Shown piece by piece: positions 55,502 to 63,399 of a stretch of DNA of 64,000 nt. A program made the position numbers and the translations under genes. Within the stretch, counting starts at the first letter, position 1. Every line of letters begins with the position of its first letter. Source of the DNA: Actinomycetes bacterium (GTDB taxonomy: Bacteria; Actinomycetota; Acidimicrobiia; Acidimicrobiales; Palsa-688); NCBI GenBank assembly GCA_021850325.1, contig JAJZMF010000027.1, positions 62,001 to 126,000 on the forward strand, read 5' to 3'. Under the pieces are notes generated by a model. That model was not told the origin of the DNA, did not search any database, and saw only the letters and a list, made by a program, of their open reading frames with translations.

Positions 55502-55741
55502 TGGTTGCCTCCTGGTAGGGCCAACGCCGCCCAGCCCGGGGCGCCGCCTGAGGCCTGCTCACCACCTGGGCCGGGAGGCCCGAGGCGGCCCGTGAACGGA
55601 CCGGCACGCGTCAGCCAAGGCCGGGCTACGGCCTGCGCCTCCAGCGTAGAGGACAGAGCGCCCCTGTCGCCAGGAGAGCGCAGGCAGGCTACGCCGGCGG
55701 GGCCGGAGACCAAAGCCCGTCGACCGGGGTAGCTTCGGGGG

Positions 55742-56704
55742 GTGGCCGACGCAGTGAGACCGCGCCCGGCGGAAGGTGCCCGCCCGGGCCCGGGGCGACC
55801 AAGGTCGGGGGCCCCTTGGCACCGGCGATTGCTCCTCATGGGCTCGACCGGGGGCTGGCCGGGCTCGCCGCCTCCCTGGCCCCCGTCGGGTGACTGGCCG
55901 ACAGGTGGCGGCGGAGGCCCGGCCTGGCCGCCATTGCCCGAGGACCGGAGCGAACCGGTCTGGCCCGGCCAGCCCCCTGCGGGCCCGGAGCCGACGGCGG
56001 GCGGCGCCCGGGTGCCGGCCAGGGCCGCCTGGTGGGGCCTGGCGGGCGCCGCAGTCGGCCTGGTGCTGGCAACACTGCTCCAGGGCATCGGGCTGGCGGC
56101 CACGGGCCAACGCTCGGTGACCCCGTCGAACACGGCCTTGCTCACCGTCCTGGGCGAGGTGGGGCTGTGGGCCGCCATGCTCGGCACCGCCGTGTTCGTG
56201 TCGCGTCGGTACGGGTCGCGCAGCCTGCAGCGGGACTTCGGCCTGGGGATCAGGCCGGCCGACATCGGCTGGGGCGCCCTGGCCATGGTCGGAGGCTTCG
56301 TGGCCAGCAGCGTGGTCGTTGCCGCCTTTGCCCACACCCGCTTTGCCGGGAGCAACTCCCAGATCGTCACCGGGCAGAAGGGCCACGAGCTCGGCCTGGT
56401 CGTGGTGGGCCTCGTCGTGGCGGTGGGGGCGCCCTTCTTCGAGGAGCTGTTCTTCCGCGGTTTCCTGCGGACGGCCTTCGAGGCCCGGCTGGGAGGCCAT
56501 GGGGCGGTGTGGGCACAGGCCGGCTTCTTCGCCCTGGCCCACCTGGGGGAGGCGGGCGGTTGGGGCAACGTCTCGGTGGTCAGCGCTCTGTTCCTGCTCG
56601 GCGTGGTCCTCGGCTACACGGCGAAGCTCACCGGCCGGCTGGGCGCGGGTATGGTTGCCCACGGCATGTTCAACCTGGTCGCGGTGGTGACAACGGTCCT
56701 ATGA
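55742..56704 (+). CDS. CPBP family intramembrane metalloprotease
   Basis: A 320-residue membrane protein. The first 90 residues are Pro/Gly/Trp-rich and disordered. Six to eight hydrophobic segments follow, with the Abi/CPBP motifs FFEELFFRGFLRTAF (tandem Glu of the metal site, near 232-245), HLGEAGGW and the last MVAHGMFNLVAV (His and Asn). Such proteins (Rce1-like) process peptides or prenylated proteins, or give immunity in bacteriocin loci. The start GTG 55742 could also be ATG 55838. The stop overlaps the next gene. Confidence 0.9.
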   Translation: MADAVRPRPAEGARPGPGRPRSGAPWHRRLLLMGSTGGWPGSPPPWPPSGDWPTGGGGGPAWPPLPEDRSEPVWPGQPPAGPEPTAGGARVPARAAWWGLAGAAVGLVLATLLQGIGLAATGQRSVTPSNTALLTVLGEVGLWAAMLGTAVFVSRRYGSRSLQRDFGLGIRPADIGWGALAMVGGFVASSVVVAAFAHTRFAGSNSQIVTGQKGHELGLVVVGLVVAVGAPFFEELFFRGFLRTAFEARLGGHGAVWAQAGFFALAHLGEAGGWGNVSVVSALFLLGVVLGYTAKLTGRLGAGMVAHGMFNLVAVVTTVL

Positions 56705-57468
56705 ACGGTCCTATGAGCAGCAGCGAAAGTGCCAAGGAACAGGTGGTGCGGTCGTCGGCCGAGATGCACCCCAGCACGGAGCACCATCACCGCAACGTCC
56801 AGGGCGGTGCGGTGCGGGCTGCGGTGTTCGGGGTGAGCGACGGCCTGGTGACGAACATCTCGTTGATCCTGGGCGTGGCGGGGGCTCAGGCAGGTGCGGG
56901 GTACGTGCGCCTGGCGGGGCTGGCAGGCCTGATGGCCGGAGCGTTCTCCATGGCGGCCGGCGAGTACGTCTCGATGTCGGCTCAGAGGGAGCTGCTCCAA
57001 AGGGAGCTGGAGATCGAGCGCCGGGCCCTCCACCAGGACCCGGAGGCCGAACTGGAGGAGCTCACGGACGTGTACGAGAGGCGGGGACTGAGCACGGAGG
57101 CGGCCTCGTACCTGGCACAGACGATGATGCGCACCCCCGAGCTGGCCCTCGAGACCCACGCACGCGAGGAGATAGGGATCGACCCGTCGGCCATCGCCTC
57201 GCCCTACCCGGCGGCCGTCTCCTCGTTCCTCAGCTTCGGTGTCGGGGCGCTCATACCGCTCCTACCCTGGTTGTTCCTCCGGGGCGGTGGGGCCGTCATG
57301 GCCTCCATCATCCTGACCGTCGTTGCCTCGCTGGTGATCGGGGCCCTGGTGGGCCAGGCCACCGGGCGCTCCGTCTGGCGTAGCGCTGTCCGCCAGTTGG
57401 CCGTAAGTATGCTCGCTGCTGTTGTCACCTACCTGGTCGGGAGGCTCGTCGGAGTCGGTGTGCACTGA
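56701..57468 (+). CDS. VIT1/CCC1-family iron/manganese transporter
   Basis: A 255-residue membrane protein of the VIT1/CCC1 group. The first helix region AAVFGVSDGLVTNISLILGV and second LAGLMAGAFSMAAGEYVSMS are signatures. The cytoplasmic Glu-rich metal-binding helices lie around 90-160 (QRELLQRELEIERRALHQDP), followed by three more helices. ATG 56701 overlaps the CPBP stop (ATGA), with 56713 as an alternative. It probably exports Fe2+ or Mn2+ from the cytoplasm. Confidence 0.93.
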   Translation: MNGPMSSSESAKEQVVRSSAEMHPSTEHHHRNVQGGAVRAAVFGVSDGLVTNISLILGVAGAQAGAGYVRLAGLAGLMAGAFSMAAGEYVSMSAQRELLQRELEIERRALHQDPEAELEELTDVYERRGLSTEAASYLAQTMMRTPELALETHAREEIGIDPSAIASPYPAAVSSFLSFGVGALIPLLPWLFLRGGGAVMASIILTVVASLVIGALVGQATGRSVWRSAVRQLAVSMLAAVVTYLVGRLVGVGVH

Positions 57469-57534
57469 GCCCGTCCCGGGCCCGTCCCGGGCTGCGGGCG
57501 CCGCGCGCCGACCTGCGCCCTGTCCGGTGAGCCC

Positions 57535-58530
57535 GTGGTGCTGACGGGTCTCCCCTTGCCCCGGAGCGCACCCTCCGGGCAGGGCGGTGCGGTTGTAGAC
57601 CGGGGCGTCCTCTACCACCTGCTCACCTGGGCCGGGGTCTCACCGGCCACCGCCAACACGGTGGGGGGCCTGCTGACCGAGCCCCTGGTGGCCGTGGGCG
57701 TGCTCCTCGTCGCCTGGCTCATCGCCCGGTTCGAAAGGCGCCTTTCCAGGCGCATCGTCGCCTCGCTCCGCCTGGTGTCGCCCCTGGTCCGCAGCACCCC
57801 ACGGGGTGGTGACCGGGTCAGGACCATCACGGGAGCCGTCGACGCCCTGTTCAGGGTGGTGATCTGGGTGACCGCCCTGCTGGTGGTCATGGGCCAGCTC
57901 AACGTCCACCTGACCCCCTTCGTGGCTACGGCCACCATCATCGGTGCCGCGCTGGGCTTCGGTGCGCAGACCCTGGTGAAGGACTTCCTGTCCGGCATCC
58001 TCATCATCGCCGAAGACCAGTACGGGGTGGGCGACACGATCGAGGTCAACTCACTGGTGGCGACCGTGGAGAACGTGACGCTGCGGGTCACCCGCCTGCG
58101 GGCCCTGGACGGGGTCGTGTGGTACGTGCCCAATGGGGACATCCGCACCGTCGGCAACCACTCGGAAGGTACCAGTCAGGCCGTGATCGACCTCCAACTG
58201 CCTTCCGGCAGCGACCTGCGCCAGGCCGGGCGCCTGGCCGAGGAGGAGGGGGCTGCCATGGCCGCCGACCCGGACTGGGCCCAGGAACTGCTTTCCCCCC
58301 CGGTGTTCTCCGGTGCCCAAGCCGAGGACGCCGGCACCGTGACCATCCGGGTGCTGGCGCGCACTCCTCCCGGGCACCACTTCCGCGTGGCCCGGGAACT
58401 GCGTCTGCGCATCCTCGACCGGCTGGTCAGGGAGGGCGTGGCCTGGGCCCCGGGCCCGGGAGCCACCGCCCCGGGTGCCGGCAATGCAGATGGCGGTGCC
58501 GGGGGCGGCGCCCTGTCCGAGGACGGCTGA
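57535..58530 (+). CDS. MscS-type mechanosensitive channel
   Basis: A 331-residue channel with three membrane helices before the pore. The pore helix GAALGFGAQTLVKDFLSGIL is the MscS TM3 signature, and the beta domain starts with DQYGVGDTIEV and continues VTRLRALDGVVWYVPNGDIR. The C-terminal tail is Gly/Ala-rich. It releases solutes on hypo-osmotic shock. It lies 16 bp before the thiolase-like gene, so they may be co-transcribed. Confidence 0.94.
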   Translation: MVLTGLPLPRSAPSGQGGAVVDRGVLYHLLTWAGVSPATANTVGGLLTEPLVAVGVLLVAWLIARFERRLSRRIVASLRLVSPLVRSTPRGGDRVRTITGAVDALFRVVIWVTALLVVMGQLNVHLTPFVATATIIGAALGFGAQTLVKDFLSGILIIAEDQYGVGDTIEVNSLVATVENVTLRVTRLRALDGVVWYVPNGDIRTVGNHSEGTSQAVIDLQLPSGSDLRQAGRLAEEEGAAMAADPDWAQELLSPPVFSGAQAEDAGTVTIRVLARTPPGHHFRVARELRLRILDRLVREGVAWAPGPGATAPGAGNADGGAGGGALSEDG

Positions 58531-58546
58531 GACGTCGGCACGGCAG

Positions 58547-59737
58547 GTGGTGGTCGTCGGGGCGGTACGTACCGCTTACGGCCGCCGTGGTGGTGCCCTG
58601 GCCGCCTGGCACCCTCTCGACCTGTCCGCCGAGGTGCTGGCCGCCCTTCTCGAGCGTTCGGGTGCCCGGCCGGAGGACGTCGGTGCCCTGTGGTGGGGCT
58701 GTGCCTCTCAGGTGGGTGCGCAGTCGGGCAACCTGGGGCGGCGCGCCGTCCTGGCCGCGGGCTGGCCCGAGAGCGTCCCCGGGGTGACCCTGGACGCCCA
58801 CACTGCGTCCTCGGCGTACGCCGTGCACCTGGCTGCCCAGGCCGTCGCTGCCGGTTCGGAGGACCTGGTGGTCGCAGGGGGGGTGGAGTCGACGTCGACC
58901 GTGCCGCTCGGGGCGGCTCTCGGTCAGCCCACGCTGGGCAAGCCGGCCGGGCGCCTCCTGGCCGAGCGCTACCGCGCCGGCGGTGGCCTGCTCCCCCCCG
59001 GGCTGGTGGCCGAGAACGTGGCCACCCAGCGGGGGCTCGGGCGCCGGCGCCTTGACGACTGGGCGCTCAGCAGCGCCCAGAAGGCAGCCCGTGCCCAGCC
59101 TGCGGCCACGCCCTACATCGTGGTGCCGGGAGGCGGAGCCGGCCCCACGGAGGCGAGGGGCGGGCGACGGGGCACCAGCCTGCCCGGGGCCCTGGACGAG
59201 GCGGTGCCCTACTCCCTCGCCCGTGGCCCACTGTCGGCCCTGCCCCCTCTCTACCTCGAGGGTGGGGTGGTCACCGCGGCCAACCTGGCAGCCGAAGGCG
59301 ATGGGGCCGCAGCCGTCCTGCTGGCCGAGGCAGGGTTGGCGCGCCGGCTCGGTCTCGGGGCGAGCGCCCGGTTGGTGTCCTTCGGGGTGGCAGGGGCGAG
59401 CCCGCACGTGGGGTTGCTGGCCCTGGCCCCGGCTACGAGGCTTGCCCTTGGCCGGGCCGGTCTGGGGGTTGCCGATGTGAGCCGGTGGTACGTGCTCGAG
59501 GCGAGCGCCGTCGCCGTCCTGGCCTGGGTGGACGAAATGGGGGTCGACGAGGGCCTCGTCAACCCCGAGGGAGGGGAACTGGCGTCGACCTGCCCTCTCG
59601 GCGCCGCCGGCGCCGCCCTGTTCGCCGCGGCTGCGCAAGGGCCGGGCGGGGGGGACGGAGGCGGGCGCTACGTCGGGGTGTGCTCAACCGGTGAGGGCGG
59701 CGTGGCGACTGCGTGCATCATGGAGCTGGCCCGATGA
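58547..59737 (+). CDS. thiolase-fold protein lacking most catalytic residues
   Basis: A 396-residue thiolase-fold protein (VVVVGAVRTAYGRRGGALA at the N-terminus, LVVAGGVESTSTVPLG, and a C-terminal YVGVCSTGEGG). The nucleophile Cys of true thiolases (consensus VNRxCASG) is replaced: here LDAHTASSAYAV puts Thr86 at that place. The NEAF motif is LEAS, and the GHP motif (GGxxAxGHPxG) is ASTCPLG with Cys for the catalytic His; only the second Cys (GVCSTG) remains. Fold assignment is clear, but classic thiolase chemistry is unlikely. GTG 58547 is used because the upstream frame lies inside mscS. Its true substrate is unknown. Confidence 0.88.
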   Translation: MVVVGAVRTAYGRRGGALAAWHPLDLSAEVLAALLERSGARPEDVGALWWGCASQVGAQSGNLGRRAVLAAGWPESVPGVTLDAHTASSAYAVHLAAQAVAAGSEDLVVAGGVESTSTVPLGAALGQPTLGKPAGRLLAERYRAGGGLLPPGLVAENVATQRGLGRRRLDDWALSSAQKAARAQPAATPYIVVPGGGAGPTEARGGRRGTSLPGALDEAVPYSLARGPLSALPPLYLEGGVVTAANLAAEGDGAAAVLLAEAGLARRLGLGASARLVSFGVAGASPHVGLLALAPATRLALGRAGLGVADVSRWYVLEASAVAVLAWVDEMGVDEGLVNPEGGELASTCPLGAAGAALFAAAAQGPGGGDGGGRYVGVCSTGEGGVATACIMELAR

Positions 59738-59769
59738 AGACGGCAGCCGATGCCCGGTATTTGCACACC

Positions 59770-59778
59770 TGTGGATAA
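59770..59778 (-). promoter_or_regulatory. perfect DnaA box (TTATCCACA)
   Basis: An isolated match to TTATCCACA in a 147-bp gap before the MarR-DUF488 gene. No other box is near it, so it might be a DnaA titration or regulatory site rather than an origin. Confidence 0.4.
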
Positions 59779-59884
59779 GGCTGGGGAGCGTCACATACCT
59801 GTAACTCCTCGGTAAACAAGGGCGGCCGCCCCAGGTTGACGGGCGGCGTACCGAGGAGCACCGGCTTTTACTTAGCATTGCCAT

Positions 59885-60700
59885 GTGGGCCTCTCGGACG
59901 AGCAGTACCGGCAGCTGCTCGCGTTGCGCACCGACCTCCGTCGCTTCCTCCGCTGGAGCGACAAGCAGGCCCGTGCGGCGGGCCTCAACCCGGCTCAGCA
60001 CCAGCTGCTGCTGGCTGTGCGGGGCCACGGAGGGCCGGGGGCACCGACCATCGGGGACGTGGCCGAGCACCTCCTGCTCGAGCACCACAGCGCAGTGGGG
60101 CTCGTGGACAGGGCCGAGGCCGCCGGCCTGGTCGAGCGGGTGCGCCCCGGCTCAGGTGGCGACCGTCGTGTCGTCCGCCTACGGCTCACCCCCGATGGCG
60201 AAGGCCTTCTGGAGCGCCTGTCGGCGTCGCACCTGGACGAACTGGCACGGCTGGGCCTGGGCCTGCCCCGCCCGGTACCGGGTGCGGCTCAGCTCGACGC
60301 TCCGGCACCGCCGGAGCCCTTGCCCGGGGCGGGCCGGGCCCACCTGGTCGCGACCGCCCGCGTCTACGGGCCCCACCAACCGACGGCAGCGCATGGGGTG
60401 CTGGTCGACCGGCTCTGGCCAAGGGGCCTCGCCCGCTCGTCGGCGCCGTTCGACGAGTGGATGAGCGACGTCGCACCGAGCACGGAACTGCGCCGCTGGT
60501 ACGACCACCGGCCAGAGCGCTTCGAGCGCTTTGCCGCCGTCTACAGGCAGGAGCTGGGCCGGGAGCCGGCCTCGGGGGCGCTGTCGCGCCTGCACCGGAC
60601 GGCCGCTGAACGCGACGTCGTCCTCTTCACCGCCACCCGTGACCTCGCCCTGTCGGCGGCCGAGGTGCTCCGCCAGGTCCTGGCCGGAGGCCGCGGGTGA
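59885..60700 (+). CDS. MarR-family regulator fused to a DUF488 domain
   Basis: A 271-residue two-domain protein. Residues 1-130 are a MarR winged helix: LNPAQHQLLLAVRGHGGPGA, IGDVAEHLLLEHHSAVGLVD, then the wing GGDRRVVRLRLTPDGEGLLE. Residues 155-270 are DUF488 (YeaO-like): RVYGPHQPTAAHGVLVDRLW, PRGLARSSAPFDEWMSDVAP and LFTATRDLALSAAEVL. DUF488 proteins are usually separate and of unknown function. GTG 59885 is chosen. The stop overlaps the response-regulator GTG, so the fusion and the two-component system form one operon. Confidence 0.9.
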   Translation: MGLSDEQYRQLLALRTDLRRFLRWSDKQARAAGLNPAQHQLLLAVRGHGGPGAPTIGDVAEHLLLEHHSAVGLVDRAEAAGLVERVRPGSGGDRRVVRLRLTPDGEGLLERLSASHLDELARLGLGLPRPVPGAAQLDAPAPPEPLPGAGRAHLVATARVYGPHQPTAAHGVLVDRLWPRGLARSSAPFDEWMSDVAPSTELRRWYDHRPERFERFAAVYRQELGREPASGALSRLHRTAAERDVVLFTATRDLALSAAEVLRQVLAGGRG

Positions 60701-61386
60701 GGGTCCTGCTCATCGAGGACGAGCACCATCTGCGGGAGGCCCTGCGCCGTGGGCTCTCCGAGGCGGGGGACGAGGTCGTGGGCGCAGCGACCGGTCCCGA
60801 AGGGCTGCGGCTGGCCCGTGAGCAGGTGTTCGACGTCATCGTGTGCGACATCCTCCTGCCCGGCCTCAACGGCTTCCAGGTGTGCCGGCGGCTGCGGGAA
60901 CAGGCGGTCTGGACGCCGGTGCTCGTGCTCACGGCCAAGGACGGCGAGTGGGACCAGGCCGAGGCTCTCGACGCCGGAGCCGACGACTACCTCACCAAGC
61001 CCTTTTCGTACGTGGTCCTGAGGGCCCACCTGCGGGCGCTGGCCCGCCGGGGGGCCCGGTCGGACAACCAGGGGGCGGACCTCATGCGCTGGGGCGATAT
61101 CGTCCTGGACAAACGGGCCCACCGCTGCAGCCGTGCCGGGCGCACCGTCGAGCTCTCCAACCGTGAGTTCGAGCTGCTGGCGGAGCTGCTGGCGAGCGGG
61201 GGCAGGGCGGTGACCAAATCGGAGCTGCTGGAGAGGGTATGGGGCCCGGGGTTCAACGGCGACCCCAACATCGTCGAGGTCTACGTGGGCTACCTGAGGC
61301 GCAAGCTGGACGCCCCCTTCGGCCGCCGGTCGTTGGAGACGGTCCGCGGCGTGGGTTACCGCCTCGCCCCGGACGAAGTTGACTGA
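60697..61386 (+). CDS. OmpR-family response regulator
   Basis: A 229-residue regulator. Receiver: acidic pair ED at 7-8, phospho-acceptor Asp51 (VIVCDILLPGLNG) and Lys near 101 (DYLTKPFSY). C-terminal winged helix: VELSNREFELLAELLASGG, ITVRE-type end ETVRGVGYRLAPDE. The start GTG overlaps the MarR-DUF488 stop (GTGA), and the kinase TTG overlaps its stop. Its likely target is the repeat cluster at 62898-62991. Confidence 0.95.
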   Translation: MRVLLIEDEHHLREALRRGLSEAGDEVVGAATGPEGLRLAREQVFDVIVCDILLPGLNGFQVCRRLREQAVWTPVLVLTAKDGEWDQAEALDAGADDYLTKPFSYVVLRAHLRALARRGARSDNQGADLMRWGDIVLDKRAHRCSRAGRTVELSNREFELLAELLASGGRAVTKSELLERVWGPGFNGDPNIVEVYVGYLRRKLDAPFGRRSLETVRGVGYRLAPDEVD

Positions 61387-62848
61387 GCCTCAGCCGCCCC
61401 GGGCCGGCTTCTGGCGACGCCTGGGCACGGTGCGGGCCAGGGCGGCCATCGTGTCCGTGCTCGCCGTGGGAGGCGCACTGGGGGCCACGTCGGTGAGCGT
61501 CGTCCTGCTGCTGCGAGGCGCCCTCTATCAGAACGCCGGCAACACGGCCCGCTCCGAGGCCCAGATCGTGGCCTCCGTGGTGAGCACGCGTGGCACCCGT
61601 GGCCTGCTGCACCATCCTGTTCCCAACGCCATCGAGGAGATGGCCGTGCAGCTGGTCGGCCCGGACGGCACGGTACTGACCTCCAGCAGGAACATCCGGG
61701 GTGAGCCGGCCATGCTGCCGACCATGCCCGTGGGGCAGCGGACCGTGGTCTCGGGGCCGGTCGTGCTCCGTGTCCGCCGCTTCACCCACATCAACCTGAA
61801 CCTGGACAGCCGGTTCGTGGTCGCAGCCACGGGGGTGCTCAGCCCCAACTTCGACGGCACCGTCCTGGTGGCCTACTCGCTGGGTGCGGCCGACCACGCA
61901 ACCGAACTGGTCCTGCTCGTACTGTCCATCGCCGCACCCGCCCTTGCGGTGCTGGCCGGTGGCCTGGTGTGGGTGCTGACAGGTTGGGCCCTGCGACCGG
62001 TCGAGGCGGTCCGCGCCGAGGTCGCCACCCTCTCCGCGGTCGACTTCTCCCGCCGGGTGCCCGAGCCACCGGTGGCAGACGAGGTGGGCAGGCTCGCCAG
62101 GACCATGAACGACCTGCTCGGTCGCCTCGAGTCCGCTTCGCTGCGCCAGCGTCGGCTCCTCTCCGATGTCTCCCACGAGCTGCGCAACCCGCTCGCTGCC
62201 CTCCGGGCCCAGCTCGAGGTGATGGCCGAGCACCCTTCCCAGCTCACCGGGCCTTCGCTGTCGGGGCCCCTGGCAGACGTCGAGCGGATGGGCAGGATGG
62301 TCGACGACCTGCTCACGCTGGCCCGTATCGACGAGGGGATGCTGCGCCTGCGGGTGAGCGACGTGGACATCGACGAGCTCGTGCTGTTCCACGCCGACCG
62401 GCTCCGGCTCCAGGTGCCCGTGGAGGTCTCGGTGCGGGGGGTGGGAGCGGCGCGGGTGAGGGGGGACGAGGCGCAGCTCTCGCGCGCCGTGGCCAACCTG
62501 GCCGAGAACGCAGGCCGGTACGCACGCGGGAAGGTGGAGTTCTCGGTGGAGGCGCATGAGCGGTGGTGCACGCTGACTGTGCGCGACGACGGGCCGGGCA
62601 TCCCCGAGCAGGAGCGTGAACGGGTCTTCGAACGCTTCGTGCGCCTCGACGAGGCCAGGCCGTTGGAGGGCAGCGGTGCCGGCCTGGGGCTGTCCATCGT
62701 CAAGGAGATCGTGACCGCCCACGGGGGCTCGGTCGGGGTGGAGGGCACCGGGCCGGGCACCGTTTTCGTGGTACGCCTCCCGCTCGCTGCCGACTTCGTC
62801 TACGACGCCCCGGAGGCCAACAGCGGCACTTCCTCACCCGGTGGTTGA
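61379..62848 (+). CDS. OmpR-partner sensor histidine kinase
   Basis: A 489-residue membrane kinase. Two helices (about 22-46 and 178-204) flank a 130-residue extracellular sensor. HAMP follows, then HisKA with LSDVSHELRNPLAALRAQLE (His about 265), and the ATPase domain with NLAENAGRYA, DDGPGIPEQERERVFERFVR and GAGLGLSIVKEIVTAHGG. TTG 61379 overlaps the regulator stop by eight bases and is the only start giving the normal N-terminus. It follows the regulator in an operon. Confidence 0.95.
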   Translation: MTEPQPPRAGFWRRLGTVRARAAIVSVLAVGGALGATSVSVVLLLRGALYQNAGNTARSEAQIVASVVSTRGTRGLLHHPVPNAIEEMAVQLVGPDGTVLTSSRNIRGEPAMLPTMPVGQRTVVSGPVVLRVRRFTHINLNLDSRFVVAATGVLSPNFDGTVLVAYSLGAADHATELVLLVLSIAAPALAVLAGGLVWVLTGWALRPVEAVRAEVATLSAVDFSRRVPEPPVADEVGRLARTMNDLLGRLESASLRQRRLLSDVSHELRNPLAALRAQLEVMAEHPSQLTGPSLSGPLADVERMGRMVDDLLTLARIDEGMLRLRVSDVDIDELVLFHADRLRLQVPVEVSVRGVGAARVRGDEAQLSRAVANLAENAGRYARGKVEFSVEAHERWCTLTVRDDGPGIPEQERERVFERFVRLDEARPLEGSGAGLGLSIVKEIVTAHGGSVGVEGTGPGTVFVVRLPLAADFVYDAPEANSGTSSPGG

Positions 62849-62897
62849 CCGCCTGACTTCGGCCCGCCGCCGCCGGCGCGAAAACCGGGAGCGCTGC

Positions 62898-62991
62898 TCT
62901 CAGCGTTCTCTCAGCACTTCTCAGCGTTGACGCCCAGGTAGGTGCACCGGCGTTGCCGGTGGGCCCCGAAGACGCTCAGCCGCCTTTCAGC
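62898..62991. promoter_or_regulatory. phased TCTCAGC direct repeats, candidate OmpR operator
   Basis: Three exact TCTCAGC copies start at 62898, 62909 and 62919 (spacing 11 and 10 bp), and two one-mismatch copies (GCTCAGC at 62974, TTTCAGC at 62985) are 11 bp apart. The spacing fits one helical turn, as for OmpR/PhoP-class dimers binding direct repeats. They lie between the kinase and the secreted-protein gene, 92-185 bp before its start. Confidence 0.6.
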
Positions 62992-63082
62992 TCTCGCCAG
63001 CAGGCCCTCCCGCCCAGGTACACCTGGTTGCGAACGAACGTCCCCCGGGGACCGGAACGTCCCCAGTACCGAAGGAGGAACA

Positions 63083-63355
63083 GTGAGCCTTGCTCTCTCC
63101 AAGCGCATCGTCCCCCTGGCCGCAGCTCTCAGCATCGCCGCTACCGGAGCCGTCCTCAACCCCGCTACCGCCCTTGCCCAGCACAAGGGGGTCAAGCACC
63201 ACGTGGTGACCAAGCATGTCACGCACACCGCGGCACCGAAGGCCGGTAGTGCCTGCACCAAGGCCGAGCTGCACAAGACGGCCCCCAAGACGGGCAAGGT
63301 CGTGCTCACGTGCGAGAAGGTGGGCAAGTCCTTCAAGTGGGTAGCCAAGAAGTAG
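63083..63355 (+). CDS. small secreted His/Lys-rich protein
   Basis: A 90-residue preprotein from GTG 63083 with a strong AAGGAGGAAC site. A signal peptide (about 1-32, IVPLAAALSIAATGAVLNPA, then TALA-Q) is followed by a His/Lys/Val-rich linker and a C-terminal module with two Cys and a Trp (SACTKAELHKTAP, then VVLTCEKVGKSFKWVAKK). That Cys-Cys-Trp module recurs at the ends of actinobacterial surface proteins. It is probably under control of the repeats upstream. Its function is unknown. Confidence 0.8.
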   Translation: MSLALSKRIVPLAAALSIAATGAVLNPATALAQHKGVKHHVVTKHVTHTAAPKAGSACTKAELHKTAPKTGKVVLTCEKVGKSFKWVAKK

Positions 63356-63399
63356 GCCTGGGCCCGGAGCAGTAGGCCCGGTACCAGGAGGTCATAGCG

